Positions 47,867 to 57,624 are shown, counted from the first letter of the stretch. The stretch is 64,000 nt of DNA from Prochlorococcus sp. AG-355-A09 (GCA_003280995.1 QCDG01000008.1:40145-104144), one strand, 5' to 3'. Translations and numbers: made by a program. Notes: generated by a model not told the origin, from the sequence alone.

Positions 47867-48538
47867 TTAGTTATCTGTAATAGGATCAAGTTCTCCTTGA
47901 TTATTCAACTTTGGATATTCTATAGCTGATTTTTTATACACCTCAGCTAATTCTGGGTAACACCATTCAAAAAGTGTTTTTTGATATTCATCCATATTTA
48001 ACCCTTCTCCATTAGCGGGCAATATACCTTTATTTTTTCTTTGGCGAACAGCTTCAAATAATAATATAGAAGCAGCAACTGAAACATTCAGAGATTGAAC
48101 CATACCTCTCATAGGTATAAAAATTGATTGATCAACCATTGATATAAGTTCATTACTTAGTCCCCATTTTTCTGCTCCTAGAACAAAACATGTATTTTGA
48201 GAATAATCAAAATTTCTATAATCTACTGATTCACTATTAAGAGTCGTTCCATATAATTTAAAATCCTTATTCTTTAAATCAGATATTGCTGTGATAGTGT
48301 TTTCATGATTATTCAGTTTCACCCATTTTTGACTACCTTGCGCAGTACTATTAAAAGTCTTAACGGCATTCGTTTTGCTAATAAAATTTGCTTCGAAAAC
48401 TCCTGCTGCATCACATGTCCTTAATATCGCAGATAAATTATGTGGTTTATTGACATCCTCAACTAAAACAGTCAAGTTTTTCATTCTGCAATCTAAAACA
48501 CTTTTGATTCGTTCAAATCTTCTTGGCAAAATTGACAT
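47867..48538 (-). CDS. trmH: SPOUT tRNA (guanosine-2'-O)-methyltransferase
   Basis: Knotted SpoU/TrmH-family methyltransferase of 223 aa, probably methylating G18 of tRNA. Seen: motif 1 NKPHNLSAILRTCDAAGVFE, motif 2 CFVLGAEKWGLSNELI, and motif 3 IPMRGMVQSLNVSVAASILLFEAVRQR. The N-terminal RRFERIKSVLDCRMKNLTVLVEDV matches TrmH. A role on rRNA instead is possible. It converges on the ABC permease with 14 bp between. Confidence 0.9.
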   Translation of the reverse strand: MSILPRRFERIKSVLDCRMKNLTVLVEDVNKPHNLSAILRTCDAAGVFEANFISKTNAVKTFNSTAQGSQKWVKLNNHENTITAISDLKNKDFKLYGTTLNSESVDYRNFDYSQNTCFVLGAEKWGLSNELISMVDQSIFIPMRGMVQSLNVSVAASILLFEAVRQRKNKGILPANGEGLNMDEYQKTLFEWCYPELAEVYKKSAIEYPKLNNQGELDPITDN

Positions 48539-48634
48539 TTATAATTTTTTCACACTTTTAAATTATATTCAAAAAATATTGATTACCTATTAAATCTCTT
48601 GGTTTATAATATTTTGGTAGTTTAAATTAACTCA

Positions 48635-48838
48635 ATGGCATACATAGAATGGGACTATACAGTAATAACAAGTATGGTAGAAAAACAAGGGTGGGATTTA
48701 CCGGATCGTAAATCGGAAGAATGGAATAAATTTAATGATGAATTAGGAGAAAAAATGAGAGGTGTTGGACTTATTTTTGAAAAATATTGTAAATTTATTC
48801 CTGACGTAGGAGAAGGAGTTCATCTTCTAGATGACTGA
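48635..48838 (+). CDS. Conserved hypothetical small protein
   Basis: 67-aa acidic protein without membrane segments or recognised motif (MAYIEWDYTVITSMVEKQGWDLP at the start). It resembles small uncharacterised marine cyanobacterial proteins. It stands alone; the 3' side carries an 8-bp inverted repeat that may terminate its transcript. Function unknown. Confidence 0.6.
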   Translation: MAYIEWDYTVITSMVEKQGWDLPDRKSEEWNKFNDELGEKMRGVGLIFEKYCKFIPDVGEGVHLLDD

Positions 48839-48855
48839 TCATGAATAGTTTTAAA

Positions 48856-48881
48856 CCATTGATGTATCCCTTAATCAATGG
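48856..48881 (+). terminator. Possible terminator hairpin
   Basis: Perfect 8-bp inverted repeat CCATTGAT/ATCAATGG with a 10-nt loop, 18 bp after the preceding small gene. It has no U-tract and is followed by a 16-bp palindrome (48882-48897), so it could be a binding site instead. Confidence 0.35.
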
Positions 48882-49015
48882 CTTATTAATTAATAAGATA
48901 ATATAATTTCACTAAATTAGAACTGGCAATTATTAAGGCTTTATAAAGCTTGTACTCTAAAAAAAAATTTTTATTCCACAAAAAAGTTATTTAATTTCTA
49001 TATTTGAATAAAAAT

Positions 49016-49408
49016 ATGAAAAATAAATTAACTTTTTTATTCGATGGTGGTTGTCCACTTTGTTTGAGAGAAACAAATTTTCTTAAAAAAAGAGATACCT
49101 TAAATAAAATTGTATTTATAGATATTAATAGTAAGGATTATGATCAAAGCCTTTTTAATGAAATCTCATATTCAGAAGCTATGTCAAATCTGCATGGGAT
49201 ACTTGAAAATGGTGGAATTATTAAGGGACTAGATGTACTTGCATATTCTTATGAATTAGTTGGTTTAGGTTGGGTTTATTATCCCTTGAAGATTAAGCTC
49301 TTATCTCCATTATTGAGATTGGTTTACAGATATTGGGCAAAATATAGACTTCAAATTACAGGTAGATCCGATATTGAAAAACTTTGTACCTCACAATGTG
49401 AACAATAA
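49016..49408 (+). CDS. DCC-family thiol-disulfide oxidoreductase-like protein
   Basis: DUF393/DCC protein of 130 aa, thioredoxin-fold. Seen: the name-giving DGGCPLCLRETNFLKKRD at the N-terminus (residues ~8-25), DINS, HGILENGGIIKGLDVLAY and the C-terminal YRYWAKYRLQITGR. The start is set at ATG 49016; a TTG at 49004 is possible. A redox role is inferred from the CxxC. TIGR03643 follows by two bases. Confidence 0.85.
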   Translation: MKNKLTFLFDGGCPLCLRETNFLKKRDTLNKIVFIDINSKDYDQSLFNEISYSEAMSNLHGILENGGIIKGLDVLAYSYELVGLGWVYYPLKIKLLSPLLRLVYRYWAKYRLQITGRSDIEKLCTSQCEQ

Positions 49409-49410
49409 AT

Positions 49411-49647
49411 ATGGAAAGTCTCGATATAGACAGAATAATAGAAATGTGTTGGGAAGATAGAACACCCTTTGAAGCTATCGAGTATCAATTTGGTTTAAAA
49501 GAGGAAGATGCGATAAAAATTATGAGGCAAAATCTTAAACCCAAATCTTTCAAAGTCTGGAGAAAGAGAGTTTCAGGGAGAAATACAAAACATATGGCCC
49601 TTAAAGATTCAAATAGATTTAAATCTACTCATAAAAGAAAATTATAA
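49411..49647 (+). CDS. TIGR03643-family protein
   Basis: 78-aa basic protein with IIEMCWEDRTPFEAIEYQFGLKEEDAIKIMR and FKVWRKRVSGRNTKHMAL, the signature of TIGR03643. The first half looks like a helix-turn-helix, the second is rich in K and R, suggesting nucleic-acid binding. Members typically occur beside a DUF2256 gene and a cryptochrome/photolyase gene, as here. Function unknown. Confidence 0.82.
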   Translation: MESLDIDRIIEMCWEDRTPFEAIEYQFGLKEEDAIKIMRQNLKPKSFKVWRKRVSGRNTKHMALKDSNRFKSTHKRKL

Positions 49648-49650
49648 ATT

Positions 49651-49782
49651 TTGAAAAATCTTTCTACTAAAACTTGTCCTGTTTGCAATAGGCCATTTGA
49701 GTGGCGTAAAAAATGGAAAAGCTGTTGGGATGATGTTATCTACTGTTCAAAAAGATGCAGTAACAGGAAGTCGCAAAAATGA
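49651..49782 (+). CDS. DUF2256 small zinc-finger-like protein
   Basis: 43-aa protein starting at TTG 49651, three bases after the TIGR03643 stop. Seen: [18 protein letters not shown]...YCSKRC, with two CxxC-type pairs around a strongly conserved RPFEWRKKW, the DUF2256 signature. It overlaps the photolyase start by four bases (ATGA), indicating translational coupling. Probably binds zinc; function unknown but tied by context to the photolyase-like protein. Confidence 0.85.
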   Translation: MKNLSTKTCPVCNRPFEWRKKWKSCWDDVIYCSKRCSNRKSQK

Positions 49783-51269
49783 AACAAGTATCAATTATTT
49801 TCCCGAATCAACTTTTTAGAGAAAGCCCAATCTTAAAAATAAATTGTGAAGTTTTGATTTTGGAAGACTCATTATTTTTTGGAAATGATAAATTTTATAA
49901 ATTAATTAACCATAAAAATAAGTTAGTTTTTCATAGAGCATCTATGCTCGCTTATAAAAATTATTTAGAAATATCTGGCTTTAAAGTTTTATATATCGAA
50001 AATAAGAATAATGTTTCTACAGTTGATTACTTATCGGAATTTATTAAAAATAAATATCAGAAAATAAATCTCATTGACCCTCATGATTTTTTAATAATGA
50101 AGAGGATTAATAATTTTGTTGAAAGTAATAATTTAACTTTAAATATTTTGCCTTCTCCTATGTTTATGAGCAGTGAAGATTTAAAAAATTTATTTGTATC
50201 AAATGAAAAAAAACCTCTTATGGGGAGATTTTATGAGAATCAAAGAAAGAGCCAAAAGATATTAGTTAATCCTGATGATACTCCTGAAGGTGGCAAATGG
50301 AGTTTCGATGAAATGAACAGAAAAAAATTACCAAAAAAAATAAATATACCCGATAAACCAAAATTACAAAAAAATAAATTTGTAGTTAATGCAGAAAGGT
50401 CATTAGCCAATTTTGATATTGAGTTTATTGGGGAAAGTAACAACTTTTTATATCCAACTAATTTTGAAGAAGCAGATGAATGGTTAAATGATTTTTTTAA
50501 ACATAAATTTTTCTTATTTGGAGATTATGAGGATGCTATTTCTAAAGAAAATTCTTTTTTATGGCACAGTTTACTTTCTCCTCTTTTAAATAGCGGCTTA
50601 TTAACTCCAGATGTAGTAGTAAATAAAGCATTACTTTTTGCAAAAAATAATAATGTTCCTATTAACTCTTTAGAGGGTTTTATTCGTCAAATTATTGGAT
50701 GGAGAGAATTTATTTGCCTAGTCTATAAAAAGTACGGAACAAAGATGCGAAATAGTAATTTTTGGAATTTTGAAGATAAGCCAATTCCAAAATCTTTTTA
50801 TCAAGGAAATACAGGAATTGAACCAGTAGACGTTGTTATAAAAAATATTATTAAATTTGGTTATTGTCATCATATTGAGCGGCTAATGATTGTTGGCAAC
50901 TTTATGCTTCTATGTAGAATTCACCCCAACCAAGTTTATAAATGGTTTATGGAAATGTTTATTGATTCCTATGATTGGGTTATGGTCCCAAATGTTTACG
51001 GAATGAGTCAGTTTAGTGATGGTGGTATCTTTTCAACAAAACCATATATATCAAGCTCTAATTATGTAAAAAAAATGTCTAATTTTAAAAGTGGTCCATG
51101 GTGCGAAATATGGGATGGCTTATTTTGGAAATTTATTAAAGATAATGAAAGCTTTTTTAGAAAGCAATATCGTCTGGCAATGTTAACGAGAAATCTCGAT
51201 AAAATGTCAGCGGAAAAATTAAATAATCACTTAAAAACGGCCGATAAATTTTTAAGAGATATTCAATAA
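49779..51269 (+). CDS. Cryptochrome/photolyase family protein (FeS-BCP/CryB-related)
   Basis: 496-aa FAD-dependent protein of the bacterial (6-4) photolyase/CryB clade. Seen: N-terminal DUF523-like chromophore domain (IIFPNQLF), then the FAD domain with [13 protein letters not shown] and the signature [43 protein letters not shown]363 before HHIE is kept and C442 is in PWCEIW, but the usual YCxxCxY insertion between MSNF and that cysteine is missing. The 4Fe-4S cluster of the family is therefore probably incomplete. Repair versus signalling cannot be decided. Confidence 0.87.
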   Translation: MKQVSIIFPNQLFRESPILKINCEVLILEDSLFFGNDKFYKLINHKNKLVFHRASMLAYKNYLEISGFKVLYIENKNNVSTVDYLSEFIKNKYQKINLIDPHDFLIMKRINNFVESNNLTLNILPSPMFMSSEDLKNLFVSNEKKPLMGRFYENQRKSQKILVNPDDTPEGGKWSFDEMNRKKLPKKINIPDKPKLQKNKFVVNAERSLANFDIEFIGESNNFLYPTNFEEADEWLNDFFKHKFFLFGDYEDAISKENSFLWHSLLSPLLNSGLLTPDVVVNKALLFAKNNNVPINSLEGFIRQIIGWREFICLVYKKYGTKMRNSNFWNFEDKPIPKSFYQGNTGIEPVDVVIKNIIKFGYCHHIERLMIVGNFMLLCRIHPNQVYKWFMEMFIDSYDWVMVPNVYGMSQFSDGGIFSTKPYISSSNYVKKMSNFKSGPWCEIWDGLFWKFIKDNESFFRKQYRLAMLTRNLDKMSAEKLNNHLKTADKFLRDIQ

Positions 51270-51373
51270 ATTTAGATTAATAATCTACAGTTGTCTTTGA
51301 AAAATTAAAAGAATATTATGTTATGAATAAATATTAAGTACGGATGTTAACTTAAGAGGATTAAATCTATCTA

Positions 51374-51553
51374 ATGAAAATTGGAACACTTTTTTTAAAA
51401 AGTAATTCGACTGGAATTATCACTTTTTCTGAATTAGATTGGATAACTACCCATCAATCTAATTTCACTAGGTTGGAGGAATCAATAGCAATTAAATTAG
51501 GCAGAATGCTTGATGCAGGATCTATCAATATTGGTTGCCGTTTGAAATCCTGA
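51374..51553 (+). CDS. Small conserved hypothetical protein
   Basis: 59-aa open frame starting ATG 51374: MKIGTLFLKSNSTGIITFSELDWIT and ending in a segment with IAIKLGRMLDAG. It looks like a small protein conserved in Prochlorococcus/Synechococcus that I recall only as hypothetical. The AGAGG at about 51356 could serve as ribosome-binding site, though distant. It lies in the 498-bp gap between the photolyase gene and rsmB. Confidence 0.6.
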   Translation: MKIGTLFLKSNSTGIITFSELDWITTHQSNFTRLEESIAIKLGRMLDAGSINIGCRLKS

Positions 51554-51572
51554 ATATGTTTTTATTTTAATA

Positions 51573-51716
51573 ATGAAATATCAAAAAGAGAAAAAAATAT
51601 TTTTTCGGGAAAGAATCCATTCTTTAAATATTTTTCTTTTTTTAGGATTTAATCTTTCACTTATTTCTATCTTAGGTTTTATTTGGTTTAATTCTGCAAT
51701 TGAAAAAGTAGTTTAA
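51573..51716 (+). CDS. Small single-span membrane protein
   Basis: 47-aa open frame: a basic N-terminus (KYQKEKKIFFRERIH) followed by one hydrophobic segment of about 22 residues (NIFLFLGFNLSLISILGFIWF). This charge pattern predicts an N-in single-pass protein. No family recognised. The rest of the gap shows only AT-rich spacer. Confidence 0.45.
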   Translation: MKYQKEKKIFFRERIHSLNIFLFLGFNLSLISILGFIWFNSAIEKVV

Positions 51717-51767
51717 ATTTTTGAATTTTTTGTATATTAAAGTTATCTTTAAAAAATTAATTATATT

Positions 51768-53084
51768 TTGAACATAGGATATTTACAAAGAAAGGCAGCT
51801 TGGGAAATCTTATTAAAAGTTAGTTCTGGTGATTTTTCTGACCATGCTCTTGAAAAGGTTTTAAAAAATTATCAATTTAATCCTCTTGATATAGCTTTTA
51901 TTACAGAATTATCTTTTGGATGCATAAGGTACAGAAAATTTCTTGATCTTTGGACGGATCATACATCAAAAATTACTCATAAAAAGCAGCCTCCAAAGTT
52001 AAGATGGCTTCTACATATAGGTTTGTATCAACTATTGAAAATGGATAAAATCCCATTTCCTGCTGCTATTTCTACCACTGTAGAAGTAGCTAAAAAAACA
52101 GATTTAAATGGTTTGGCGGGAACTGTAAATGCGATATTGAGAAATGCATCAAGAAAATTAGAACAAAAAATCTTTCCGGAATTATCTTCTGATAGAAAAG
52201 AAAGAATTTCATATCTTGAATCTTTTCCATTATGGCTTGTGAAGGATATTTATAAGTGGGTCGGCAATAGCGAGGGTGAAAATATAATTAAGGCATTTAA
52301 TAAAAAACCATCAATTGATTTGAGAATTAATCAATTAAAAACTAATTTAGATAACTTTTTGAAAGTACTTCATGAAAATAAAATTGATGCTGAAATTATT
52401 AAAGATTTACATAATGGAATTACTTTAAAATCTAATCCAAGATCTATAAAAAATTTACCAGGATATAGTGATGGACTTTGGACAATTCAAGATAGATCTT
52501 CTCAGTGGATAGCACCTCTCTTAAATCCAAAAGAAGGTGAAAAGATTTTAGATGCTTGCGCAGCTCCAGGAAGTAAGTCTACCCACCTTGCAGAATTAAC
52601 AAATGATAGTGCTGAAATCATTGCTGTAGATAGATCAGCAAAAAGATTGAAAATACTGCAATCAAATTTAGAAAGGTTAAATTTGAAATCTGTTAATACC
52701 CTTAATGCTGATGCTACGAGTTTGATTGAATTAAATCCTAAGTTTATATCTTATTTTGATAAGATTTTATTAGATGCTCCATGTTCAGGCATTGGAACTC
52801 TTTCCAGGAATCCAGATTCTAGATGGTCTTTAAGTAAAGAAAAAATAAAATCTTTAACTTTATTACAGGAAAAACTTTTGGAGAGTATTTTCCGTCTTTT
52901 GAAAAAAGATGGTACTTTAGTTTATTCAACTTGCACTATTTGTCCCGATGAAAATAATCTATTAATTGAACGATTTATTGAAAAAAACAAAACTTTAAAA
53001 TTGGTTAGCCAAAAGCAAATTTTACCTAGCTTGTATTATCCTGGTGATGGATTTTATTCTGCAATAATTTCTTATAAATCTTAA
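51768..53084 (+). CDS. rsmB: 16S rRNA (cytosine-967-C5)-methyltransferase RsmB (Sun)
   Basis: m5C rRNA methyltransferase of 438 aa. Seen: N-terminal NusB-like domain (residues ~5-140), SAM loop DACAAPGSKSTHLAEL, the PCSGIGTL catalytic cysteine motif IV, and STCTICPDEN with the second cysteine. The start is TTG at 51768. It converges on the PBP gene with 9 bp between stops. Confidence 0.94.
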   Translation: MNIGYLQRKAAWEILLKVSSGDFSDHALEKVLKNYQFNPLDIAFITELSFGCIRYRKFLDLWTDHTSKITHKKQPPKLRWLLHIGLYQLLKMDKIPFPAAISTTVEVAKKTDLNGLAGTVNAILRNASRKLEQKIFPELSSDRKERISYLESFPLWLVKDIYKWVGNSEGENIIKAFNKKPSIDLRINQLKTNLDNFLKVLHENKIDAEIIKDLHNGITLKSNPRSIKNLPGYSDGLWTIQDRSSQWIAPLLNPKEGEKILDACAAPGSKSTHLAELTNDSAEIIAVDRSAKRLKILQSNLERLNLKSVNTLNADATSLIELNPKFISYFDKILLDAPCSGIGTLSRNPDSRWSLSKEKIKSLTLLQEKLLESIFRLLKKDGTLVYSTCTICPDENNLLIERFIEKNKTLKLVSQKQILPSLYYPGDGFYSAIISYKS

Positions 53085-53093
53085 AAATATAAT

Positions 53094-54869
53094 TTATTTT
53101 TTAATTGGAATTTTATAAATATCAGATATGAACTTCTTCCATAAATAAGCTGCATTCCCACTAGATAATTCAGATTCCTTGTTATCGTCGTAACCTATCC
53201 AGATCCCTGTTGTAAGTTTATCAATGGAACCAATAAACCAGAGATCTTTATTTCCATCTGATGTTCCTGTTTTCCCATATATTTTCTTTCCTTTTATTGA
53301 GGCTGCTTTTGAAGTGCCTTCTTTTACAGATTTTTCAAGAAGTTTATTTATTTTCTTGTTTATTTTTAAATCTAATATTTTCTTGGAAATAGATTTATTT
53401 TCCCAAACAGGTTGTTTTTTAAATGATTCTATTTTTTCTATGATTTCAGGGCTTTGAATCTTCCCATTATTGTTTATTGCAGAATATGCATTTGTGATGT
53501 TTAAAAGATTATCTCCGTAGGCGCCAATAGCTAATGATGGGAATTCCTCAAACTCTTGCTCGTAACCTAGTCCAAATGAATTCGCTAAATTAATAATATT
53601 TTTTAAGCCGATTTTTTTTGTTATTGATATTGGAACGATATTTGATGAACTTTTAAATGATTCAATCAAAGATATTGAACCTCTATAGTCTTCTGAAAAA
53701 TTTTTTGGGCAATAACTTTCCCAGCACATTGGTAAGTCTTCAAATTTATCGCTTAATTTTATTCCTTCTATTAATGCAGCAGCATAAGGGATTATTTTAA
53801 AAGTAGAACCTAAAGGTCTTACAGATGAAATCACTCTATTGTATTCATTAATTGATGGATTTTTGCTGGTTATCATTGTCCTGATTAGTCCTGTGTTTGA
53901 TTCGATAGATATCAGACCAAATTCAATTTCTTTAGGCCCAGCGTATCTTGATATTTTTTGACCCTTTTCTTGCCAATCTTTGTTGATAGAAGATTTAATT
54001 CTTAAAAAATTATAATCATTTTTACTTCCAATTTTTTTATCTGTTTCCTGAAGAATAAAGTTTATTAGTAATTTATCATCTAAAAAATTATCAGCTGTTT
54101 GATAATTTAACTTTATTTTTTCATTAATAGCCTTATTCTTATTTGCAAGAGAAATATATCCATCAACATACATTGATTCAAGAACTTTATTTCTATTTTT
54201 AATAGCTAGTTCTAAATTTTGATAAGGTGAATAAATTGATGGAGCTGGAGCTAATCCTGCAATTAATGCGATCTCTGATAATGTCAATTCTTCTATAAAT
54301 TTTCCAAAATAAACTTGGGCAGCCTCGTCTACCCCGTATGCTCCTGATCCTAGATAAATATTATTTAAATATAATTTTAAAATTTGATTTTTGTTATATC
54401 TAAATTCAAGTATGAGTGATATAAATATTTCTTTGATTTTTCTTTGAAAACTTAAATCATTATTTAGAAAAAGTAATCTGGCAACTTGTTGAGTAATCGT
54501 ACTTCCTCCCTCTTTAACATAACCACTTCTAATATTTTGAATAAGAGCACGTGAAATACTTTTTAAATCGATTCCATTATGTATATAAAATCTTTTATCC
54601 TCCGAGGATATAAAAGAATGTTTAAGAAAAAATGGAATTTTATGTTTACTATTATCTATTTCAAATTTGCGGCTTAATTTGCTTAGTATTTTATTATCAG
54701 AAGATGATATAACATAAGAATAATTGGTCTCAGATCCTTTGTTTTTTGATAAATCAAATTTTAATGAAGTAAATATTAGACTAAAAATATAAAAAGATAT
54801 TCCAGAAAAAAATAATATTGGAATTATTAAAACAAAAGATTTAGATTTAATCTTTTGCACCTTAAGCAA
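53094..54869 (-). CDS. Class A penicillin-binding protein
   Basis: Bifunctional peptidoglycan glycosyltransferase/transpeptidase of 591 aa in the inner membrane. Seen: one N-terminal transmembrane helix (~13-33), glycosyltransferase motifs SSEDKRFYIHNGID and EGGSTITQQVARLLFL, and transpeptidase motifs GSTFK (SxxK), SSN and KTGTSDGNKD. The start lies within the chlG 3' end (eight-base overlap), so it is probably transcribed with chlG. Confidence 0.95.
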   Translation of the reverse strand: MLKVQKIKSKSFVLIIPILFFSGISFYIFSLIFTSLKFDLSKNKGSETNYSYVISSSDNKILSKLSRKFEIDNSKHKIPFFLKHSFISSEDKRFYIHNGIDLKSISRALIQNIRSGYVKEGGSTITQQVARLLFLNNDLSFQRKIKEIFISLILEFRYNKNQILKLYLNNIYLGSGAYGVDEAAQVYFGKFIEELTLSEIALIAGLAPAPSIYSPYQNLELAIKNRNKVLESMYVDGYISLANKNKAINEKIKLNYQTADNFLDDKLLINFILQETDKKIGSKNDYNFLRIKSSINKDWQEKGQKISRYAGPKEIEFGLISIESNTGLIRTMITSKNPSINEYNRVISSVRPLGSTFKIIPYAAALIEGIKLSDKFEDLPMCWESYCPKNFSEDYRGSISLIESFKSSSNIVPISITKKIGLKNIINLANSFGLGYEQEFEEFPSLAIGAYGDNLLNITNAYSAINNNGKIQSPEIIEKIESFKKQPVWENKSISKKILDLKINKKINKLLEKSVKEGTSKAASIKGKKIYGKTGTSDGNKDLWFIGSIDKLTTGIWIGYDDNKESELSSGNAAYLWKKFISDIYKIPIKK

Positions 54870-55809
54870 CTAAAAAACTATGTCCTATCGCTAAAGCTGT
54901 AACTAACATTCCAGTTATAAGGAATGGTTGGGCACTTGCTTGATATTTGACATCAAACTTTAGAGGATCTCTCAGTAACCACATATCTTGAAATGTAATT
55001 TGTGGTATTACCAATAAAACCAAAATTACAGAGGCTAAATGTTGGCCAATAATGATTAATACTACAACCATTGCTAATTGAAAAATATCAATCAGTCCCG
55101 CACTTATTCTACTTGCATTTTTAATTCCAAATACTACCGGTAAAGAATTTAATCCTAGCTTTGAGTCACCTTCAACACTTTTGAAATCGTTAATAACAGC
55201 AATTCCAAGTCCTGAGAGGCTATAAGCAAGTGTTAATATCGCCGTCACGATAGTTAATTTTCCAAATAAGGCTTGACCTGCCCACCAAGGTAAAGCTATA
55301 TAAGATGCTCCTAATGCATAATTTCCAAGCCAACCATTCTGTTTTAATTTGAGTGGTGGAGCAGAATATATATAACTAACAAAGGAACCTCCTAATGCCA
55401 AAAGTAAGACGGAGGGGAAGCTATGCTTAGCATATAAATCTAATAGAAAAGCAACTATTAAACCCGCTATAAGTAATACCCAGATTTGGATTTTTACATC
55501 TTTAATTGAAATCTTTCCAGAAGGAATTGGTCTATTTGGTTCATTAATTGCATCAATTTCTTTATCAAAAAAATCATTTATGGTTTGGGTATAACCAGCC
55601 AGAAGTGGCCCACTCATCAACATACATGCTAATGAAGCTAGAACATTACTAAATGTCCATTCAAAATTCCCACTTGCAGCTGCTCCACAAATAACTCCCC
55701 ATATCAAAGGGATCCACGTTATGGGTTTCATTAACTGTATACGGAGTTTCCATATACTTGATGTTTCAGAGGCACCCTTAATTCCTAATAGTTGTTTTGG
55801 ATCATTCAC
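54862..55809 (-). CDS. chlG: Chlorophyll synthase
   Basis: UbiA-family prenyltransferase of 315 aa attaching phytyl or geranylgeranyl to (divinyl) chlorophyllide in the thylakoid membrane. Seen: the prenyl-diphosphate motif NDFFDKEIDAINEPNRPIPSG, about eight hydrophobic spans, and the second Asp-rich loop NDFKSVEGDSKLGLNSLPV. The match to ChlG rather than other UbiA proteins is clear. Gene order is DUF2862, chlG, PBP, all on the minus strand. Confidence 0.95.
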   Translation of the reverse strand: MNDPKQLLGIKGASETSSIWKLRIQLMKPITWIPLIWGVICGAAASGNFEWTFSNVLASLACMLMSGPLLAGYTQTINDFFDKEIDAINEPNRPIPSGKISIKDVKIQIWVLLIAGLIVAFLLDLYAKHSFPSVLLLALGGSFVSYIYSAPPLKLKQNGWLGNYALGASYIALPWWAGQALFGKLTIVTAILTLAYSLSGLGIAVINDFKSVEGDSKLGLNSLPVVFGIKNASRISAGLIDIFQLAMVVVLIIIGQHLASVILVLLVIPQITFQDMWLLRDPLKFDVKYQASAQPFLITGMLVTALAIGHSFLVA

Positions 55810-55817
55810 TTTACTCT

Positions 55818-56042
55818 TTATCCTTTCTCAATTTCTTCTGGGAAAAACCAATTTTGCTCACCATTCTGAAATTTTGCGGTAATTCCAATACTTCTGCCGT
55901 CTGTCATTTTGTAGCCTGTTATTACGGCTTTAGGATTAGAGGATATTTGATCGATTAATTTAGCTGGTAGTCTATCTTTTACTTTGTTAATGTTAACTTT
56001 GATTTTACTACCGATTTTGGGTAATAATTTTGTTTCAGCCAT
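55818..56042 (-). CDS. DUF2862 protein
   Basis: 74-aa cyanobacterial protein with GSKIKVNINKVKDRLPAKLIDQI and YKMTDGRSIGITAKFQNGEQNWFFPEEI, the DUF2862 signature. It is predicted to form a small beta fold related to cytochrome-b6f-type accessory subunits, but function is unknown. It precedes chlG by eight bp and is divergent from hisF. Confidence 0.8.
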   Translation of the reverse strand: MAETKLLPKIGSKIKVNINKVKDRLPAKLIDQISSNPKAVITGYKMTDGRSIGITAKFQNGEQNWFFPEEIEKG

Positions 56043-56101
56043 AAGAGGTAAAATGGAAGCTATTATGCAAGATTAACAGCATTTGGACAATTTTTACTAA
56101 A

Positions 56102-56872
56102 ATGGTAGCTCTTCGTTTAATTCCTTGTTTAGATGTCGCCCATGGCAGAGTGGTTAAAGGTGTAAATTTTGTTAATTTGAGAGACTCAGGCGATCCTGTT
56201 GAATTGGCTTGTAGGTATTCTGATGAGGGCGCAGATGAATTAGTATTCTTAGATATTAGAGCTAGTGTAGAAAATAGAAATACATTAGTTGAACTTGTCT
56301 CTAGGACCGCAAAATCAGTAAAAATACCATTTACAGTAGGTGGAGGAATAGATTCTGTTTCTTCAATTAATGATCTTTTAAGAGCTGGAGCGGACAAAGT
56401 GAGTTTGAATTCTTCTGCTGTTAGAAATCCTGATTTAATTTCTAAAAGTTCTAGAGAATTTGGTAATCAATGTATCGTGATAGCAATTGATGCTAAAAGA
56501 AAAGTTAATAAGACTGATGAATGGGAGGTATATGTAAAAGGAGGGAGAGAAAATACTGGAATAGATGTATTAAGTTGGGCAAAGAAGGTTGAGGAGTTGG
56601 GCGCAGGGGAAATTTTGCTTACTTCAATGGATGGTGATGGCACGCAGAATGGATATGATCTACCTCTGACTGAATCTGTTGCCAATATTGTTAACATCCC
56701 AGTGATTGCTTCTGGAGGGGCTGGTTCTTTAGAAGATATCTATGATGTTTTTAATGAAGGCAGGGCATCTGCCGCACTTTTAGCATCATTACTTCATGAT
56801 AAGAAACTTTCTTTAAGAGAAATAAAGACTTTCCTCCTCGAAAAAAAACTTCCAATTAGACCATATGAATAA
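56102..56872 (+). CDS. hisF: Imidazole glycerol phosphate synthase subunit HisF
   Basis: Cyclase subunit of histidine synthesis, 256 aa, TIM barrel. Seen: [15 protein letters not shown] (catalytic Asp), [28 protein letters not shown], and [17 protein letters not shown] with the second catalytic Asp, then [11 protein letters not shown]. The partner hisH is not in the window. menG follows after 45 bp on the same strand. Confidence 0.97.
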   Translation: MVALRLIPCLDVAHGRVVKGVNFVNLRDSGDPVELACRYSDEGADELVFLDIRASVENRNTLVELVSRTAKSVKIPFTVGGGIDSVSSINDLLRAGADKVSLNSSAVRNPDLISKSSREFGNQCIVIAIDAKRKVNKTDEWEVYVKGGRENTGIDVLSWAKKVEELGAGEILLTSMDGDGTQNGYDLPLTESVANIVNIPVIASGGAGSLEDIYDVFNEGRASAALLASLLHDKKLSLREIKTFLLEKKLPIRPYE

Positions 56873-56917
56873 AAAATTTAATTTAATACTAAAAAGAAAT
56901 AAGTTAAAAATTTAAAA

Positions 56918-57619
56918 ATGAAATTTACAAAAACTATCGAAGTCAAAAATATATTTAATAAAATTTCTTATAAATACGACTTTTTAAATAATCTATTAAG
57001 TTTTGGGTTGCACAGATTATGGAAAAGGAAATTAGTTAATTTATTGGAACCTTTAAATGGTGAAGATTGGGCTGATTTATGCTGTGGAACTGGAGATTTA
57101 GCATTCTTAATTTCTGACAGAGTTACTCCAAGGGGTTCAATTACTGGGATTGACAGTGCAGAGGATATCTTAAATATTGCAAAAAAAAAATCAGAGCTTA
57201 AAAAAAATAAATTTATTAAGTGGGAAATTAAAGATGTATTAGAAATTAATGATTTTTCAAAAAATTATGATGGGATTTGCATGTCATATGGACTTAGAAA
57301 CTTGAATAATGTTGAAGAAGGAATAAAAAAAGTTTTTGATCTTTTGAAGGATAAGGGAAGGGCAGGATTTTTGGATTTTAATCACTCAACAAGAAATTCT
57401 TTATCCAATATTTTTCAGAAAATTTATTTGAGATTAGTTGTAGTAACCATTTCACGGATTTTTAATTTAGGTCCAGAGTACGCATATATTGAAAAAAGTA
57501 TTAGTAATTTTCCAAAGAAAAATGAGCTTATAAATATTGCTAAGGAAGTTGGATTTAAAAAAGCTGAATATAGGACTATTTTGGGGGGGCAAATGGGAAT
57601 ACTCATCTTAACTAAATAA
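56918..57619 (+). CDS. menG: Demethylphylloquinone methyltransferase (UbiE/MenG family)
   Basis: SAM methyltransferase of 233 aa. In cyanobacteria it performs the last step of phylloquinone synthesis for photosystem I. Seen: FNKISYKYDFLNNLLSFGLHRLWKRK, the loop DLCCGTGDLAF, and YGLRNLNNVEEGIKKV, classic UbiE signatures. It ends six bases before the convergent DUF721 gene stop. Confidence 0.93.
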   Translation: MKFTKTIEVKNIFNKISYKYDFLNNLLSFGLHRLWKRKLVNLLEPLNGEDWADLCCGTGDLAFLISDRVTPRGSITGIDSAEDILNIAKKKSELKKNKFIKWEIKDVLEINDFSKNYDGICMSYGLRNLNNVEEGIKKVFDLLKDKGRAGFLDFNHSTRNSLSNIFQKIYLRLVVVTISRIFNLGPEYAYIEKSISNFPKKNELINIAKEVGFKKAEYRTILGGQMGILILTK

Positions 57620-57624
57620 AAAAT

